Notes under the pieces: generated by a model
Told to the model about the DNA's origin: nothing
The model's database searches: none
Seen by the model: only the letters and a program-made list of their open reading frames with translations
NCBI GenBank assembly: GCA_003339415.1
Contig: PDHQ01000025.1
Coordinates: 62,001-126,000 of the forward strand
Length of the DNA stretch: 64,000 nucleotides
Source of the DNA: Ophiocordyceps camponoti-saundersi (nom. inval.)
Taxonomy: Eukaryota; Ascomycota; Sordariomycetes; Hypocreales; Ophiocordycipitaceae
Reading direction: 5' to 3'
Part shown: positions 28,846 through 39,312 of the stretch, one piece after another
Numbering within the stretch: the stretch's first letter is position 1
Layout of the letters: the number at the start of each line of letters is the position of its first letter
Program-made: the position numbers and the translations under genes

Positions 28846-31071
28846 ATGTCTTCGTGCTTCGGCTGCTGCGGTCGCTCCCGCGGCGACCAAGACGGCGACG
28901 ACGAGCCCCTCCTCCCACAATACGAAGACGAAACAGCGCGCCAGACGCGTCTCCACGAAAAGCTTCACACCTACCAGATGCTACAGGCCATCGGCACGGG
29001 ATACATGCCGTCAAACGAGCAGCTGATCGTCCACCTTCGCTGTCTGCTATCGGCCGACATCCTCAACCCGGACGAGCTCGGCCTCAGCACCGAAGGTCGC
29101 GCCCTGGTCCGCTCCTCGAAGCTGTGGCTGGCACAGGTGATCGAGCTTCTGCAGAAGAAGAATTCGGGCGACGAGGTTCAGGATTTCATCTGGCATCTCG
29201 TCAAGGCTGGTTCGCGGGTCGATGTCCGTCGTGTCGGAGCTGCTGCTACCGCCTCCAAGGCCAGGGCCGACGCGACGGCCACCATCGCCAGCCTTCGAAC
29301 GGTCGGCTCTTTGCTCTTGGCAAACGCCGAGTTCCGACTCTTTTTGTCCGAGCTGGGAGCCGTTGGTCGTGACGTCTTTCGTGATTCTACCAAGACGCTT
29401 TCCTACGTGGCCCGCAAAGCCGGCGACGAGCTCGACCAGACTGCTTCTTCGTCCAAGAAGCAGGGGGACGAGGCCCCTTCCAAGGAGACGCTCGAGAACC
29501 AAGCCAAGGACGTGGCTCACGTCGTCGTCGCCGGCGCCTCGGAGGTGGCGAACGAGGCCGGCCACAGCTTCGCCGAACGCATGGACGCCGACGAGAGACG
29601 GGCGCTCCTCGGCCGTCTGAAGCAGACCGTCACCGGGCTGCGTCGCCGGACCGACTACTCCAACGCCGCGTCAACGCTGGCTGAGCTACTGAAGCGCTAC
29701 GTCGCCGCCTACTCGCGCTTGGCTACCGATACGGCCCGGGTGGTCGAGGGCGACGCCGGGGCCGGAGGAGACATCGACGATGCCGCCGTCAATTTCTGGC
29801 GTCTGGTCACCTCGTTCGGCAAGCGTGACGACTGGGATCAGGTCGAGGCCAGCTTCAAGGAGGTGGTCGAGGCTGGCAGGTCGGATCCCGGCCTCGACAA
29901 GCTCATTCAAGACCTTGCCCGCGCCGTCGAGGAGATGCTCACCGAACCGTCCTTTTTCGACGAGGCCGACCAGCGGGTCGCTAAGCTCCGAGAGAGGGCG
30001 CGGAAGATTACGTCCAAGTCTTCTATGGCCAACAGCATCGAGGATCTGTTCCGCAAGGTCGACGCGGCGCTGCGCGGGGCTGCCGAAGACGAGTGCCTCG
30101 AGAAGCTGACGCAGTCGTCGGCCCGCATCTTCAACGTGCTGTCGCCGCAGGGAAACTACGTCAACGGCCATCTGGTCAGCGACGTCGTCGACGTCTTCGT
30201 TCCGATGCTGGTGAGCGCCGTGCAGTTCGTACCGATCCCGCGGCTCGAGGTGACGACGCCCGACATGGATCTCCTGCTGGAGAATCTGGTGCTGGAGCCA
30301 GGCCGGACCGTCAACCAGAGCTCCTTCCTCCCGTACAAGCTGCAGGTGTCGACGCAAAACGACGTCGAGGTGCGCAAGGGCCGGACGCGGACGGAGTCGG
30401 CCATGACATCACTGGTGCAGATCCGGTTGGCCGGCCTATCGCTGGCGGCGGACGACGTCGGATACTGGATGCGGTTGCGATGCGGCCTGTTGGGAAGCCT
30501 GCAGGACTCGGGCCTCGTCAGCCTGCACATGGACAAGAGGGGAATCGACATTGCGCTCGATCTCGAGGTCGGCCGCGACCGGATGGAGCAGCTACTTACG
30601 CTCCGACGGGTACGGGTCAAGATGCACCGGCTCGACTACACGCTCCACCAGTCCAAGCTATCGGCCCTGGCCTGGATCTTCAAGCCCCTGATCCGACCGA
30701 TCCTAAGACGAAGCCTCGAATCGCGCATATCCAACGCGATAGACCAAGGTCTCCGTCAGCTGAACCGCGAGCTCGTCTTCGCGCGCGAGCGGCTGCGGGC
30801 GACGCGCATAGCCAACCCGGAGAGCCTCTGGACGTTTGCCCGGGCGGTGGCCGCTCGACTGACGCCGGGGCCGACGCCCGACGTGGACGTGAGGGCGGGC
30901 GCGAGACCGGGTCGCGAGGCGCCCTTCCGCGGTCGTTACGCGCCGGGTAGTCTGGTGCGTCTCTGGGAGGAGGAGGGCGCGGGCGCGGAGCAGCGCGTGT
31001 TCGAGGAAGGTCGTGGGGCGTGGCGAAACGATGTCTTTGATCTGAAGACTGTGCCGGTGGCCGACGGCTGA
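28846..31071 (+). CDS. HAM1-like (HAM1_N/HAM1_C, DUF4449) protein
   Basis: A single-exon protein of 741 residues. The C-terminal half resembles the fungal HAM1-like C-terminal domain, related in description to BPI/LBP-type lipid-binding folds: VPIPRLEVTTPDMDLLLENLVLEPG at about 463–488, DDVGYWMRLRCGLL, and RRSLESRISNAIDQGLRQLNRELVFARERLRATRIA near 625–660. The N-terminal half is helical and Ala-rich, with long predicted coils. The extreme N-terminus, MSSCFGCCGRS, has three closely spaced Cys that could be palmitoylated, which would anchor the protein to membranes; this is inference. A lipid-transfer or membrane role is plausible but unproven. Length fits the family. Confidence 0.75.
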   Translation: MSSCFGCCGRSRGDQDGDDEPLLPQYEDETARQTRLHEKLHTYQMLQAIGTGYMPSNEQLIVHLRCLLSADILNPDELGLSTEGRALVRSSKLWLAQVIELLQKKNSGDEVQDFIWHLVKAGSRVDVRRVGAAATASKARADATATIASLRTVGSLLLANAEFRLFLSELGAVGRDVFRDSTKTLSYVARKAGDELDQTASSSKKQGDEAPSKETLENQAKDVAHVVVAGASEVANEAGHSFAERMDADERRALLGRLKQTVTGLRRRTDYSNAASTLAELLKRYVAAYSRLATDTARVVEGDAGAGGDIDDAAVNFWRLVTSFGKRDDWDQVEASFKEVVEAGRSDPGLDKLIQDLARAVEEMLTEPSFFDEADQRVAKLRERARKITSKSSMANSIEDLFRKVDAALRGAAEDECLEKLTQSSARIFNVLSPQGNYVNGHLVSDVVDVFVPMLVSAVQFVPIPRLEVTTPDMDLLLENLVLEPGRTVNQSSFLPYKLQVSTQNDVEVRKGRTRTESAMTSLVQIRLAGLSLAADDVGYWMRLRCGLLGSLQDSGLVSLHMDKRGIDIALDLEVGRDRMEQLLTLRRVRVKMHRLDYTLHQSKLSALAWIFKPLIRPILRRSLESRISNAIDQGLRQLNRELVFARERLRATRIANPESLWTFARAVAARLTPGPTPDVDVRAGARPGREAPFRGRYAPGSLVRLWEEEGAGAEQRVFEEGRGAWRNDVFDLKTVPVADG

Positions 31072-31770
31072 TGAAGAGGGTTAGCGAAGGGTAGGGGGTT
31101 TTTTTGAATGCATGTTATCCGGCCTTTTCCGGGATGAAATGGTCTCGAGACAGAGAGAGAGAGAGAGAGTGTGTGTGTGTGTGTGTGGGTGTGTGTTAGT
31201 GTTAGTGTCTGTGTGTGTGTGTGTGGAGAGCGAGGGGGGGGAGGGGGAAACTTCGGGCCGGGCCGCAACTGGGGGAGAAGAGTGGAGACTCCGGGCGGAG
31301 GAGGAGGAGGAGGGGGCGGCGGGGGGGGGAGAGATGGAGAGAGAGAGAGAGAGAGAGGGCGAGAGAGCGGCACCCGGGGCAAAGGGAACAAGGGAATTAC
31401 CGAGGTTTAAAAAAAGGAAAAACACGTCATTTACGGATGAACCCTTGATTTTTTTCTTATGTTTCTTTCTTTCCTATCACATCCCTGTTCTCTCTCTCCT
31501 TAATTCTCCTTGTTAGATAAAAGACCCGTCGGCTCGCGGAAAGCTTACATACGACAATTTCTGGTGGCGTTTTATCCGGCGTGGTATCGAAGGGACCGTA
31601 GGTGACCGTGTATGTACATATGTATCCAGAATCCACGCATCGTCGTACAGGTTATATGCGCGTGCGAAGAGCGAGACATGCACAGATCATCATGACGCGG
31701 GCCCTTGTCTTTCTTTCCCTTGTATAGAAATGTATCTGCCTATTCTCTTTCGTCTTTAGTTGCCGCTTTT

Positions 31771-31771
<1 letters not shown>

Positions 31772-31847
<76 letters not shown>

Positions 31848-31961
31848 ACCCCCCCTTTCATCGCCTCTNNNNNNNNNNTTTTTTTTTTTTTTATAATTTG
31901 TTTTTTCCTCTTTTTTTCTTTTTTTTTTTCCCCTTTTTTCCCCCCCCCCCCCCCCCCCCCC
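31772..31961. repeat. Poly-C tract flanking a 10-N gap
   Basis: A run of 76 C (31772–31847), one A, 7 more C, then ten N at 31869–31878, T-rich sequence, and a second C-run at 31940–31961. The length of the C-run is probably unreliable and the gap size is probably nominal. Confidence 0.9.
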
Positions 31962-32320
31962 GCCGACTTCTCTATCCCGCTCCACTACACCCACACACCC
32001 CCCTTTTTATACACTCTTTTGATGTCCGTTTGTTCCCTTTTGATGGGTGCCAACGAGATTGAGTGAGTCTTGGACCGAGGCTTTCCGCTAGGAAGGGTGT
32101 GTGTGTGGATGTGTTCATATAAGCCTATACATGTGAATACATGTGTGTGTATGTGGATGGGTGGATGGATGTTGGTGAGGGTGAGAGAGAGAGAGAGGAA
32201 AGAGAAGACAAGTCGGCGACTTTTTTGATGACTCTAGCTGCGTAGTGGTCTTTTCATGTGATGGCCCGTCTTTGGGAGCTGAGAATGAGGAAAAAGGAGG
32301 GTGAGAAAGAGCGGGAGGGA

Positions 32321-32369
32321 GGGAGGGGAGGAAGACGAGGGAGGGGAGGAAGACGAGGGAGGGGAGGGA
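32321..32369. repeat. 18-bp purine minisatellite
   Basis: Two perfect tandem copies of GGGAGGGGAGGAAGACGA (32321–32338 and 32339–32356), then a partial third copy. Confidence 0.75.
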
Positions 32370-32858
32370 TGGACGGTGGTGACACGCGAGCAGAGACAGA
32401 AGAGAAAAAACATAGAATGATATATAACAGGATATATATGTATGTATGTATTCGTGCTAATGGATGGATGGATGGATTAATGGGTGCATGTATCCGTATG
32501 TATGCATCAAGTATGCATGTACGTGTATGTAGACTAGACGCACGTCTTGCACACACTGACGCACTTACATGCACGGATATGCATGTACGGATTATAGTGT
32601 AACGTGCTTGCAGGCCAGGGATGTACGGATATCCGTCTGTACAGACAAGACATAACAAGCAACCAACTTTCTACACCCATAGCCACTCACCCACTCACTC
32701 ATCCACTCATCCACTCACCCATCCACCCACCCACTCACCCACCTACACATGCATGCTACTATGACAGTATTACTACATGATAGACACACCCACACCCACA
32801 CACAACTCTCTCTCTCTCTCTCTTTTTCACTCACACTCTCTCTCACCCTCTACGGATA

Positions 32859-32893
<35 letters not shown>

Positions 32894-33881
32894 GTGTTTG
32901 CGTACGTCACTCACCCTCAAACCGGCAACCCGTCTCGTTCCATCTACACCCCCCTCCCCTCCCCTCGCCTCCCCTCCTCTCCCCTTCTCACCCCCTTTTC
33001 CCTTTCCAAAGGGGGGGGGGGGGGGCACAACAAACCCGCCATGTGGCTTTGTGCCACTCGCTCGGAAACGCTGTTTCGAACTTCGCCTCCCATCATCCGC
33101 AGCACCCAATCTCAATCCCTATCCCATCCCAACCCATCGCATCCCAGTTCTCCCCCCCCACACACCCAATATCTCTCTTCCCCCCCCCGGTCTGGCCCTT
33201 TTCCCCCTCCCCCCCCTCTCAGCGCTTCCTCTTCCTTTTCTTCTCCCTGGTTAAATCACCGTACTTTCTTCTGTTTCTTCTTCACGGCTCTCCCCCCCCC
33301 CCCTACTCGTCATCCCTGGTGGCTACACGCCTGTGTTCATTTTTTTTCTTCCTTCTTTTCTTGGTCCTTCTTCCCTGCCCCCCAATCTTGTCGACCCCAT
33401 CCGTCTCCCCCCCCCCTGGTCTGAAGCTGATGATATCTGGTTCATCCCCCCCCTCTTTCCCTTCTCCTCGATCCCTCCCTCCCGTCTTTTACCCTTCTTT
33501 CATCTCTTTTCTTCACCGGATCGGCTCATCGACTTACGTTTAAATCCGTTCATCGACGAAGATCAACTCTGTCGATAAAAAGGTGGTGTCACAGAGGGAG
33601 AGGGAGAGAGAAAGATAAAAAAGATCTTGTCACGAGAAACAAGAAAGATATTGCGTGTACGGATACATGTGTGTATGTGTGTGCGTCAGAGACCGAGAAC
33701 ACGAGGGCTTGTGAAAGAAGAAAACAACAGCAAAAAGCAAGGCCTGTAACCGGCTTGGGTGGGAGACGGTGGCCTCGCCCCGAGCCCGTCCCGACACTCG
33801 ACGCCCTCCCGGTTCATCATCTGTCGCCTCTGCTTCATCCTCATCCGCTTACCGACCCCTCCTTCCATCACCTTTCGGAAC

Positions 33882-34784
33882 ATGGCCATCCAAATGTCGA
33901 GAACGCAACTGGGCGCCTCTTCGGTACGGAAGCCCGATGTACGTCATCGGCCGGCGCCGGCACGGACGACGACATCACAGTTTCTTCCCATCGCCTCGCT
34001 ACTTAACCCCCACACGGGAGGTCTGAAGCGACGACGAAGCGACGACGACGTCGACGGTCCCGATACCGCCAAGCTGAGCTCCAAGAAGAGGAGGCTGGCT
34101 CGCCGTCTCGTCACCAGCAGATTATCATCGCCCTACTCGCAGCCGGCGTCGCACATTCACGGCCGGTCTGACGCAAACGCCTTGATTACTGGCCGAGCTT
34201 CCAAGGCTGAGGCCGCCCTCGCCGCCGCGGCTGCCACTGCTGCTGCTCATCAGAGGCTCCCTCATGCCACGTCTACTACTTCGTTTCTACGCCTCTGCGC
34301 CATGAACCGCGTGCGACAGAGGTTGCGAGAGAGGCTGCGTGCTGTCGCTGCCAGGCGCGTCGATCGTCTGCCCGGGCAGAGAGATAGGCCGCCTCTTTTA
34401 CCCTTGAGGCCGTCATCGACGACCACGACACAGACGCAGTCGACGCAGACGCAGACGCAGACGCAGACATTCGTATCGCAGTCGTTACCTCACCGTCTCG
34501 CCACGGCCGTCCTACCGATCCCCTGGTCCAGGCTGGCCGTCATCGACAGGCTGACAACGACGTCTCCGCCTCCACCTGATCCTCCGCTCACGCCAATGGA
34601 ACCGCCGAGACCGGCGAGGACAAATCAGACACAGGCTCTCCGCGACCCCACCAAGGAGACCGACGACGTGCGCTGCGACTTCGGACTCTTGTTTGATACC
34701 ACTTCCTCCCGCACCTTGGTTGGCGGCCGTGATCAGCGCGGGGGCGTGGCTGAGCTGCCGGAACTGCCGCTGGTGGCGAGATGA
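33882..34784 (+). CDS. Hypothetical nuclear-type basic protein
   Basis: A single-exon protein of 300 residues when started at MAIQMSRTQLGASS. An earlier in-frame Met at 33759 would add residues encoded by leader-like DNA. It contains a strong basic nuclear-localisation-type cluster (GLKRRRSDDD and SSKKRRLARRLVTSRLS), then an Ala-rich helix (KAEAALAAAAATAAAHQRL), an Arg-rich segment (MNRVRQRLRERLRAVAARR), a Thr/Gln repeat coded by CAGACG repeats (TQTQSTQTQTQTQT), and a disordered C-terminus. I recall similar uncharacterised proteins in other Sordariomycetes, but no function is known to me. Confidence 0.6.
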   Translation: MAIQMSRTQLGASSVRKPDVRHRPAPARTTTSQFLPIASLLNPHTGGLKRRRSDDDVDGPDTAKLSSKKRRLARRLVTSRLSSPYSQPASHIHGRSDANALITGRASKAEAALAAAAATAAAHQRLPHATSTTSFLRLCAMNRVRQRLRERLRAVAARRVDRLPGQRDRPPLLPLRPSSTTTTQTQSTQTQTQTQTFVSQSLPHRLATAVLPIPWSRLAVIDRLTTTSPPPPDPPLTPMEPPRPARTNQTQALRDPTKETDDVRCDFGLLFDTTSSRTLVGGRDQRGGVAELPELPLVAR

Positions 34785-35300
34785 AGCGCTCGTTGATAAG
34801 AGATGGACAAGGAGAAGAGTGAACAAATGATTTCACATTATGAAAGATATTCTGCGACATGGACCATCTTCAGCTCAACCATCAGCAAGACGTCAGCTCA
34901 GAAAAGTTCTACTCAGCACGAGGCGTCATGGACGTATCGAGTCATCTTAGCTTCACCTCGGGACATTACCATCGAACCAAGGGCTGACGACACACCGCAT
35001 CCACTCAATCTACAAGGTGAGCAGGACACCTCTTCAGATCGCCCGCCCCCATGCCGTCTGACTCGTCGTCTAGATCGGACACGCTTGGTATGCGGCCTTA
35101 CGACGGCAGACCCAAAAGTGCCGATACCGTGGCCTGGGTCTTGACGCTGTAGCTTCTGCAAGACATGTACCCTATCCTAGACATCCCTTCCTACCGACCT
35201 AGGTAGATAGTCGGGAGGAAAAAAGGGGGAAAGACAAGACAGAACTTCCCGCCGAGGTCAAAGATATGCACGCGTGACACCCTTGTTGGCCAACGCACAC
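34785..35300. other. Convergent intergenic spacer
   Basis: About 500 bp holding the 3' ends of the hypothetical nuclear protein (plus) and OHCU decarboxylase (minus). A palindromic ACCTAGGT lies at 35197–35204. Nothing else is recognised. Confidence 0.55.
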
Positions 35301-35960
35301 TCACGTCCGGGGCGCTCGCACGGGAAGCTTAGCCGCTCGGTCTCTCGCAATGTCGCACATGGCCTGACGGGCGGAACAAACACACACACCCCCCCCATCA
35401 CCACCCCCCCAAATCTCAGTCAGCACTGTTTTTTTTTAATACCGAGTTACGTCCATCATCGGGCCCCCAATTACCTGAAGCGCAGCATCGACCTCACGGG
35501 CGTAGTCTCCTCGGTCGATGCGCGCCCGCATGTCACGCATGATGTCGGGCCTAGGCCTGCCATTGACGAAAACGACGTAACGCAGGCCGGGAAAGCGAGC
35601 CTCGTATTCGGCATTGAGGGCGGCCAGCTGCTCCGTCGTTTCGTCTGCGCCGCCGCCGCCAAGACTGGCCTGCTCGGCCATCGACTGGGCTGAGTCAATC
35701 TTGGCGGCGCCCAGACGAGGGTGCGAGCCAACGACCGCCAGAAGCCTCTCGCCGGGGTCGTTGTCGGTCAGGGACAGGAGACGTCGGTGACACGCGGTGA
35801 TGAGGTCGGTATAGGAAGGGAAGACTTCGTTTCGTATCACGGGGGTGAGGATGGCGTGGATGGCTGCGCTGGGTTCGAAGAGGAGGTCGAGGACGGCCGT
35901 CTGCTCGGGCTCGGAGCTGGAGCGTAGGTCGCTGATGGCGGGGAGCTGAGCGGCGGCCAT
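35301..35960 (-). CDS. OHCU decarboxylase (ureidoimidazoline decarboxylase)
   Basis: Converts 2-oxo-4-hydroxy-4-carboxy-5-ureidoimidazoline to (S)-allantoin, the last step of urate breakdown in purine catabolism. Two exons on the minus strand, 35960–35475 and 35363–35301, give 182 residues. The second exon encodes only AMCDIARDRAAKLPVRAPRT. Family motifs visible are the substrate-loop VVGSHPRLG (with the conserved His), LNAEYEARFPGLRYVVFVNGR, and the C-terminal helix completed by the small exon. The start at 35960 (MAAAQLPAISDL) is preferred to a Met eight codons upstream. It is divergent to PRP19. Confidence 0.9.
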
Positions 35961-36335
35961 TCGATTCGTTGTCTGTTCTGGCAATCTCTATTTGGGTATC
36001 GTTGTAGGGAGGCGAAAGGGGGGTTGGTTCAATGACTCGCTGTTCGTTTAATAAGACATGAAAGGTGATGGGTGACGTGTGACGGATGATGGGTGGATGG
36101 ATGGATGGATGAATGGATGGTCGGATGGCTGGGCGGGCTAATAGTGGACCTTGCGGTCTGCTCAGCGAGCGTCACGTGATATCTTCACCTGAGTGTCACC
36201 TGGCGGAAAAACGGAAAAACCAGGCTATCAAATTACCTAGCTATCAACATAAATCGAATCGCCTGCGGCATCATCGTGCTTCACGCCCATCGCCCATCCG
36301 CCAGCTGAGCGGGCGCGCCTCATTCAACCGTCGCG
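35961..36335. promoter_or_regulatory. Divergent promoter of OHCU decarboxylase and PRP19
   Basis: 375 bp between two starts. It contains a GGAT microsatellite (about 36092–36120) and the palindrome TCACGTGA at 36172–36179, about 160 bp upstream of the PRP19 ATG. Confidence 0.5.
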
Positions 36336-38057
36336 ATGCTTTGCGCAAGTGAGTATTGTCCTGCTCTCATTTTTCTTTAACTAGGATCGGATCTGACTGA
36401 CGATCAATAGTCTCTGGCGAGTCGCCTCAGGAGCCCGTCGTCTCCAAAAAGTCAGGTACGCGAAAACTCCCCGCCCTTTTTGCACCGAGGTAGAGAAATT
36501 TCGCGCGATGGAACTGACAATGAAACCGCACAGGCTGCATCTACGAGAAGCGTTTGATCGAGCAGTACATCACCGACCGCGGCACTGAGCCTGGCACCGG
36601 CCAAGCCCTGACCGTCGAAGACCTGCTACCGCTCAAGGGTTCTACCATCGTTCGGCCTCGGCCCCCGACGCTGACGTCTATCCCTGCGCTTCTCGCCACC
36701 TTTCAGAACGAATGGGATGCGCTGGCTCTCGAAACATATAACCTCAAGGAGCAGCTGGCTCGGACGCGAGAGGAATTAGCCACCGTTCTCTACCAGCAGG
36801 ATGCCGCCGTCCGCGTTGTCGCCCGCCTGATCAAGGAGAGGGACGAGGCCAGAGATTCGCTCAGCAAGGTCACCGTCGGTGGAGGGCCAGCTGATGCGGA
36901 GGAAATGGTGGTCGACAGCATCCAAGTGCTCCCTGAAGAGCTTGCTGAGCGCGTCGATGAAACCCACAAGAGGTTCGCTTGCACGCCGTCGCTGTTAGCA
37001 TCTGGCCCGGGAACCATTGCTGACATGTCTCCTCTGCAACTAACCAGACTGACAAAGGGTCGCAAGAAGCGGCCGATACCCGAAGGCTGGTCCTCTGCAG
37101 ACGACATCTCTGCCTTGGAGACGGTCGCGTCCACTTCTCTTGCGCTCTCGCGCCCTACTTGTCTTGACCTGGAGCAGGAACATGCCGTCATGGGCGATTC
37201 CAAGGGCGAGGCCGTCATCTACTCGCTGCAGGCAGAGGCGGCGGAGCGGCAGTTGCCTGTCGGCAAGCCCATCACCGACACGCTCTGGGCGGGAGCCAAA
37301 CTTTTCTTCGCCACCGGTCAGGGGGACGTCAAGGTATACGAGGGCGGAAAAGAGATAGCCTCCGTCTCGGAACACGCTGGGCCTGCCACTGCCCTGAGCG
37401 CACACCCTGGCGGCTTCATCCTGGCCTCGGTCGGGGCTGACAAGAGCATCGTCTTTTACGACATGGACTCCATGAAGCGCGTCGGTCGCGTCTTCACCGA
37501 CAACTGTAGGTGTCCCCTTTTCACGTGCATATTTATATACACACATCATGCATTGTACAGCGCGCTAATCTTCAACAGCCCTTAACCGTTGCGCCTTCCA
37601 TCCCGACGGTCACATCTTCGCCGCGGGCACCGTGTCGGGCGACGTCAAGCTCTTCATGACCAAGACGTTGGAGCAGGCGGCCGTCTTCAGCCTCGGGGCG
37701 CCGATCGAAGCGATCGCCTTTTCGGAGAACGGCTTCTGGCTGGCGGCGACGGCCAAGGGACAGAGCACCGTCACCATCTTCGATCTGCGGAAAGAGGGCG
37801 AAGCGGCGACGGCTAAGGTGCTCGAGACGGGCGGGCCGGTTCAGTCGCTGGCCTGGGATTTGACCGGCCAATTCCTGGCGACGGGCGGTACCGGCGGCGT
37901 GACGGTGCAGCACCATGCCAAGTCGAGCAAGAAATGGAGCGAGCCTTTCCGGAACTCGGTTTCTGCCGTGGCCGTACGTTGGGGGCCCTCGGCTAAGAAG
38001 CTGGTTGCCGTTGGCGAAGACGGCGTCGTGGCCGTATACGGCGTCAAGGAGGGTTGA
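36336..38057 (+). CDS. PRP19: Pre-mRNA-processing factor 19 (U-box E3 ligase, WD40)
   Basis: Core scaffold of the NineTeen complex, needed for spliceosome activation, and a U-box ubiquitin ligase. Exons are 36336–36348, 36411–36455, 36534–37505 and 37579–38057, giving 502 residues. The first exon is only 13 nt (MLCA plus one base) and the second only 45 nt; together they build MLCAISGESPQEPVVSKKSG, the expected start of the U-box (residues 1–70). A coiled coil for tetramerisation lies at about 85–140 (EWDALALETYNLKEQLARTREEL). A linker with GRKKRPIPEGW follows, then a C-terminal WD40 propeller from about 215 to the end. No catalytic cysteine is expected in U-boxes. Length matches the family. 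Confidence 0.95.
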
Positions 38058-39312
38058 TGAGAAGGGGGGAGAGAGGGTGCGCTTCTAGTGCCTCTTTTTT
38101 TTTCTCCTTCTCCTACCTTTTTCTGTTTTCGGGCTCATGGATGTAATCTTCGGCGTCGCCATGGACTGGTATTTTTTGTACCTTAGATGCACCTTGTATT
38201 TACGCAGATGTCTCTTCGGAAAGGGTCGAGACGCAACGAGCTGTTTCGAGAGGGATGCTGTCTGGCGGTAGCAGTAGGCAGCTAAATCACCCTCATACAT
38301 ATACCAAGGATAAAAGCGCTACACATGCAACAACTGAGTGAAAAGTTAGCATAAGTTCTCGAAGTCACTACCTGGCAATTATAAACTGTTATTTGATTGC
38401 CTGGTAGGCACTGGTAGGCATGATAGCACAACTAGGTCCCTACCTAGCCTGTAGTTCAGAAGTCAGTGGTGAATATCCGTAGATCACGTGATACAACACT
38501 CTTTATATCCGAGATGCTGTGTTAACACCAACTTCTCCACATTCTGCGCCGTTAGACCAGCTCCGCAAAAGCAATGAATCTTTAAGAAAGCGCTTATGTA
38601 AGCTCTTGGAGCCCCCCCCCCCCCCCCCCCCCTTAACCCCACAACGGAGGCACGCGCATCGGCAATCGGCCATCGACCGATACCGGCGTCTCTCAGCCTT
38701 CTTTTTCTTCCTCACATCGGTCGGTCCAATGACGCCGGTTAAGACGGCACTTTTTTTTTTTCCCAGTCGTTGGTCGGTTTGTCCTTTTCCGGAGATGGAA
38801 GGGACAGGGCTTTTGCGGCGTCGGCTGACGCACGTGGCTTTGCGGTTCTCTCCCTTCTGTTCTCTCTGCGTACATGCATAGGTGCCTCTTATCGGGGAAC
38901 CTGTTCGCGACACCAGTTGTGGCACTGTCCTCTGCCGCACCCCCTAGCTGGTTTTGCCACCCGGCTGCGGCAGACGGCTCAGTGCGGCCGGTCTCATCTT
39001 GCGCACTGTGAATTCATCGTACATAGTACTCATACATAGGTAGGCCCGTACATGGCCTCTTGTTAATAAGGGCTCTTGAGCCGGCGTCGGGTTTCTGTTC
39101 TACGTCATCGACAGCTATTTTCTGATCCAAAGGGTCTTGTAGCGCTGTGTCTGGCTCATTTGCTGTCAATCTGACCGCCTCCGGTGTCGGTCGTTGCTCG
39201 GGTCGCTTTTAAATACCCGCTCTTTGTCTCCGTCGCTTCAAACACCCTTCGCCGAACGTCGCCTCCTAACATCATCGACAGTTCGTCGCCTGGAGCACAG
39301 CCAGCCGTCACC
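38058..39312. other. Intergenic region
   Basis: 1.25 kb between two plus-strand genes. It contains a C-run at 38612–38632, a TCACGTGA palindrome at 38484–38491 and T/A homopolymers. No coding sequence is recognised. Confidence 0.6.

Larger units (their letters stand above)
31072..33881. other. Microsatellite- and homopolymer-rich intergenic region with an assembly gap
   Basis: 2.8 kb with GA and GT microsatellites (31153–31225 and 31334–31358), a C-run plus gap (31772–31961), GGAT repeats (about 32155–32171 and 32460–32477), an 18-bp minisatellite (32321–32369), CCAC/CATC repeats (32690–32745), CT microsatellites (32805–32823 and 32862–32889), and then a long pyrimidine-rich leader. No coding sequence is recognised. 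Apparent frames translate to poly-Pro, poly-Gly or Ser/Leu repeats. Confidence 0.75.

Noticed and set aside
29047..29565. Antisense frames across the HAM1-like gene and other GC-rich genes
   Set aside because: Typical antisense openness of GC3-rich coding DNA; no independent domain.
31652..31994. Poly-Gly and poly-Pro frames
   Set aside because: Artefacts of the C homopolymer and gap.
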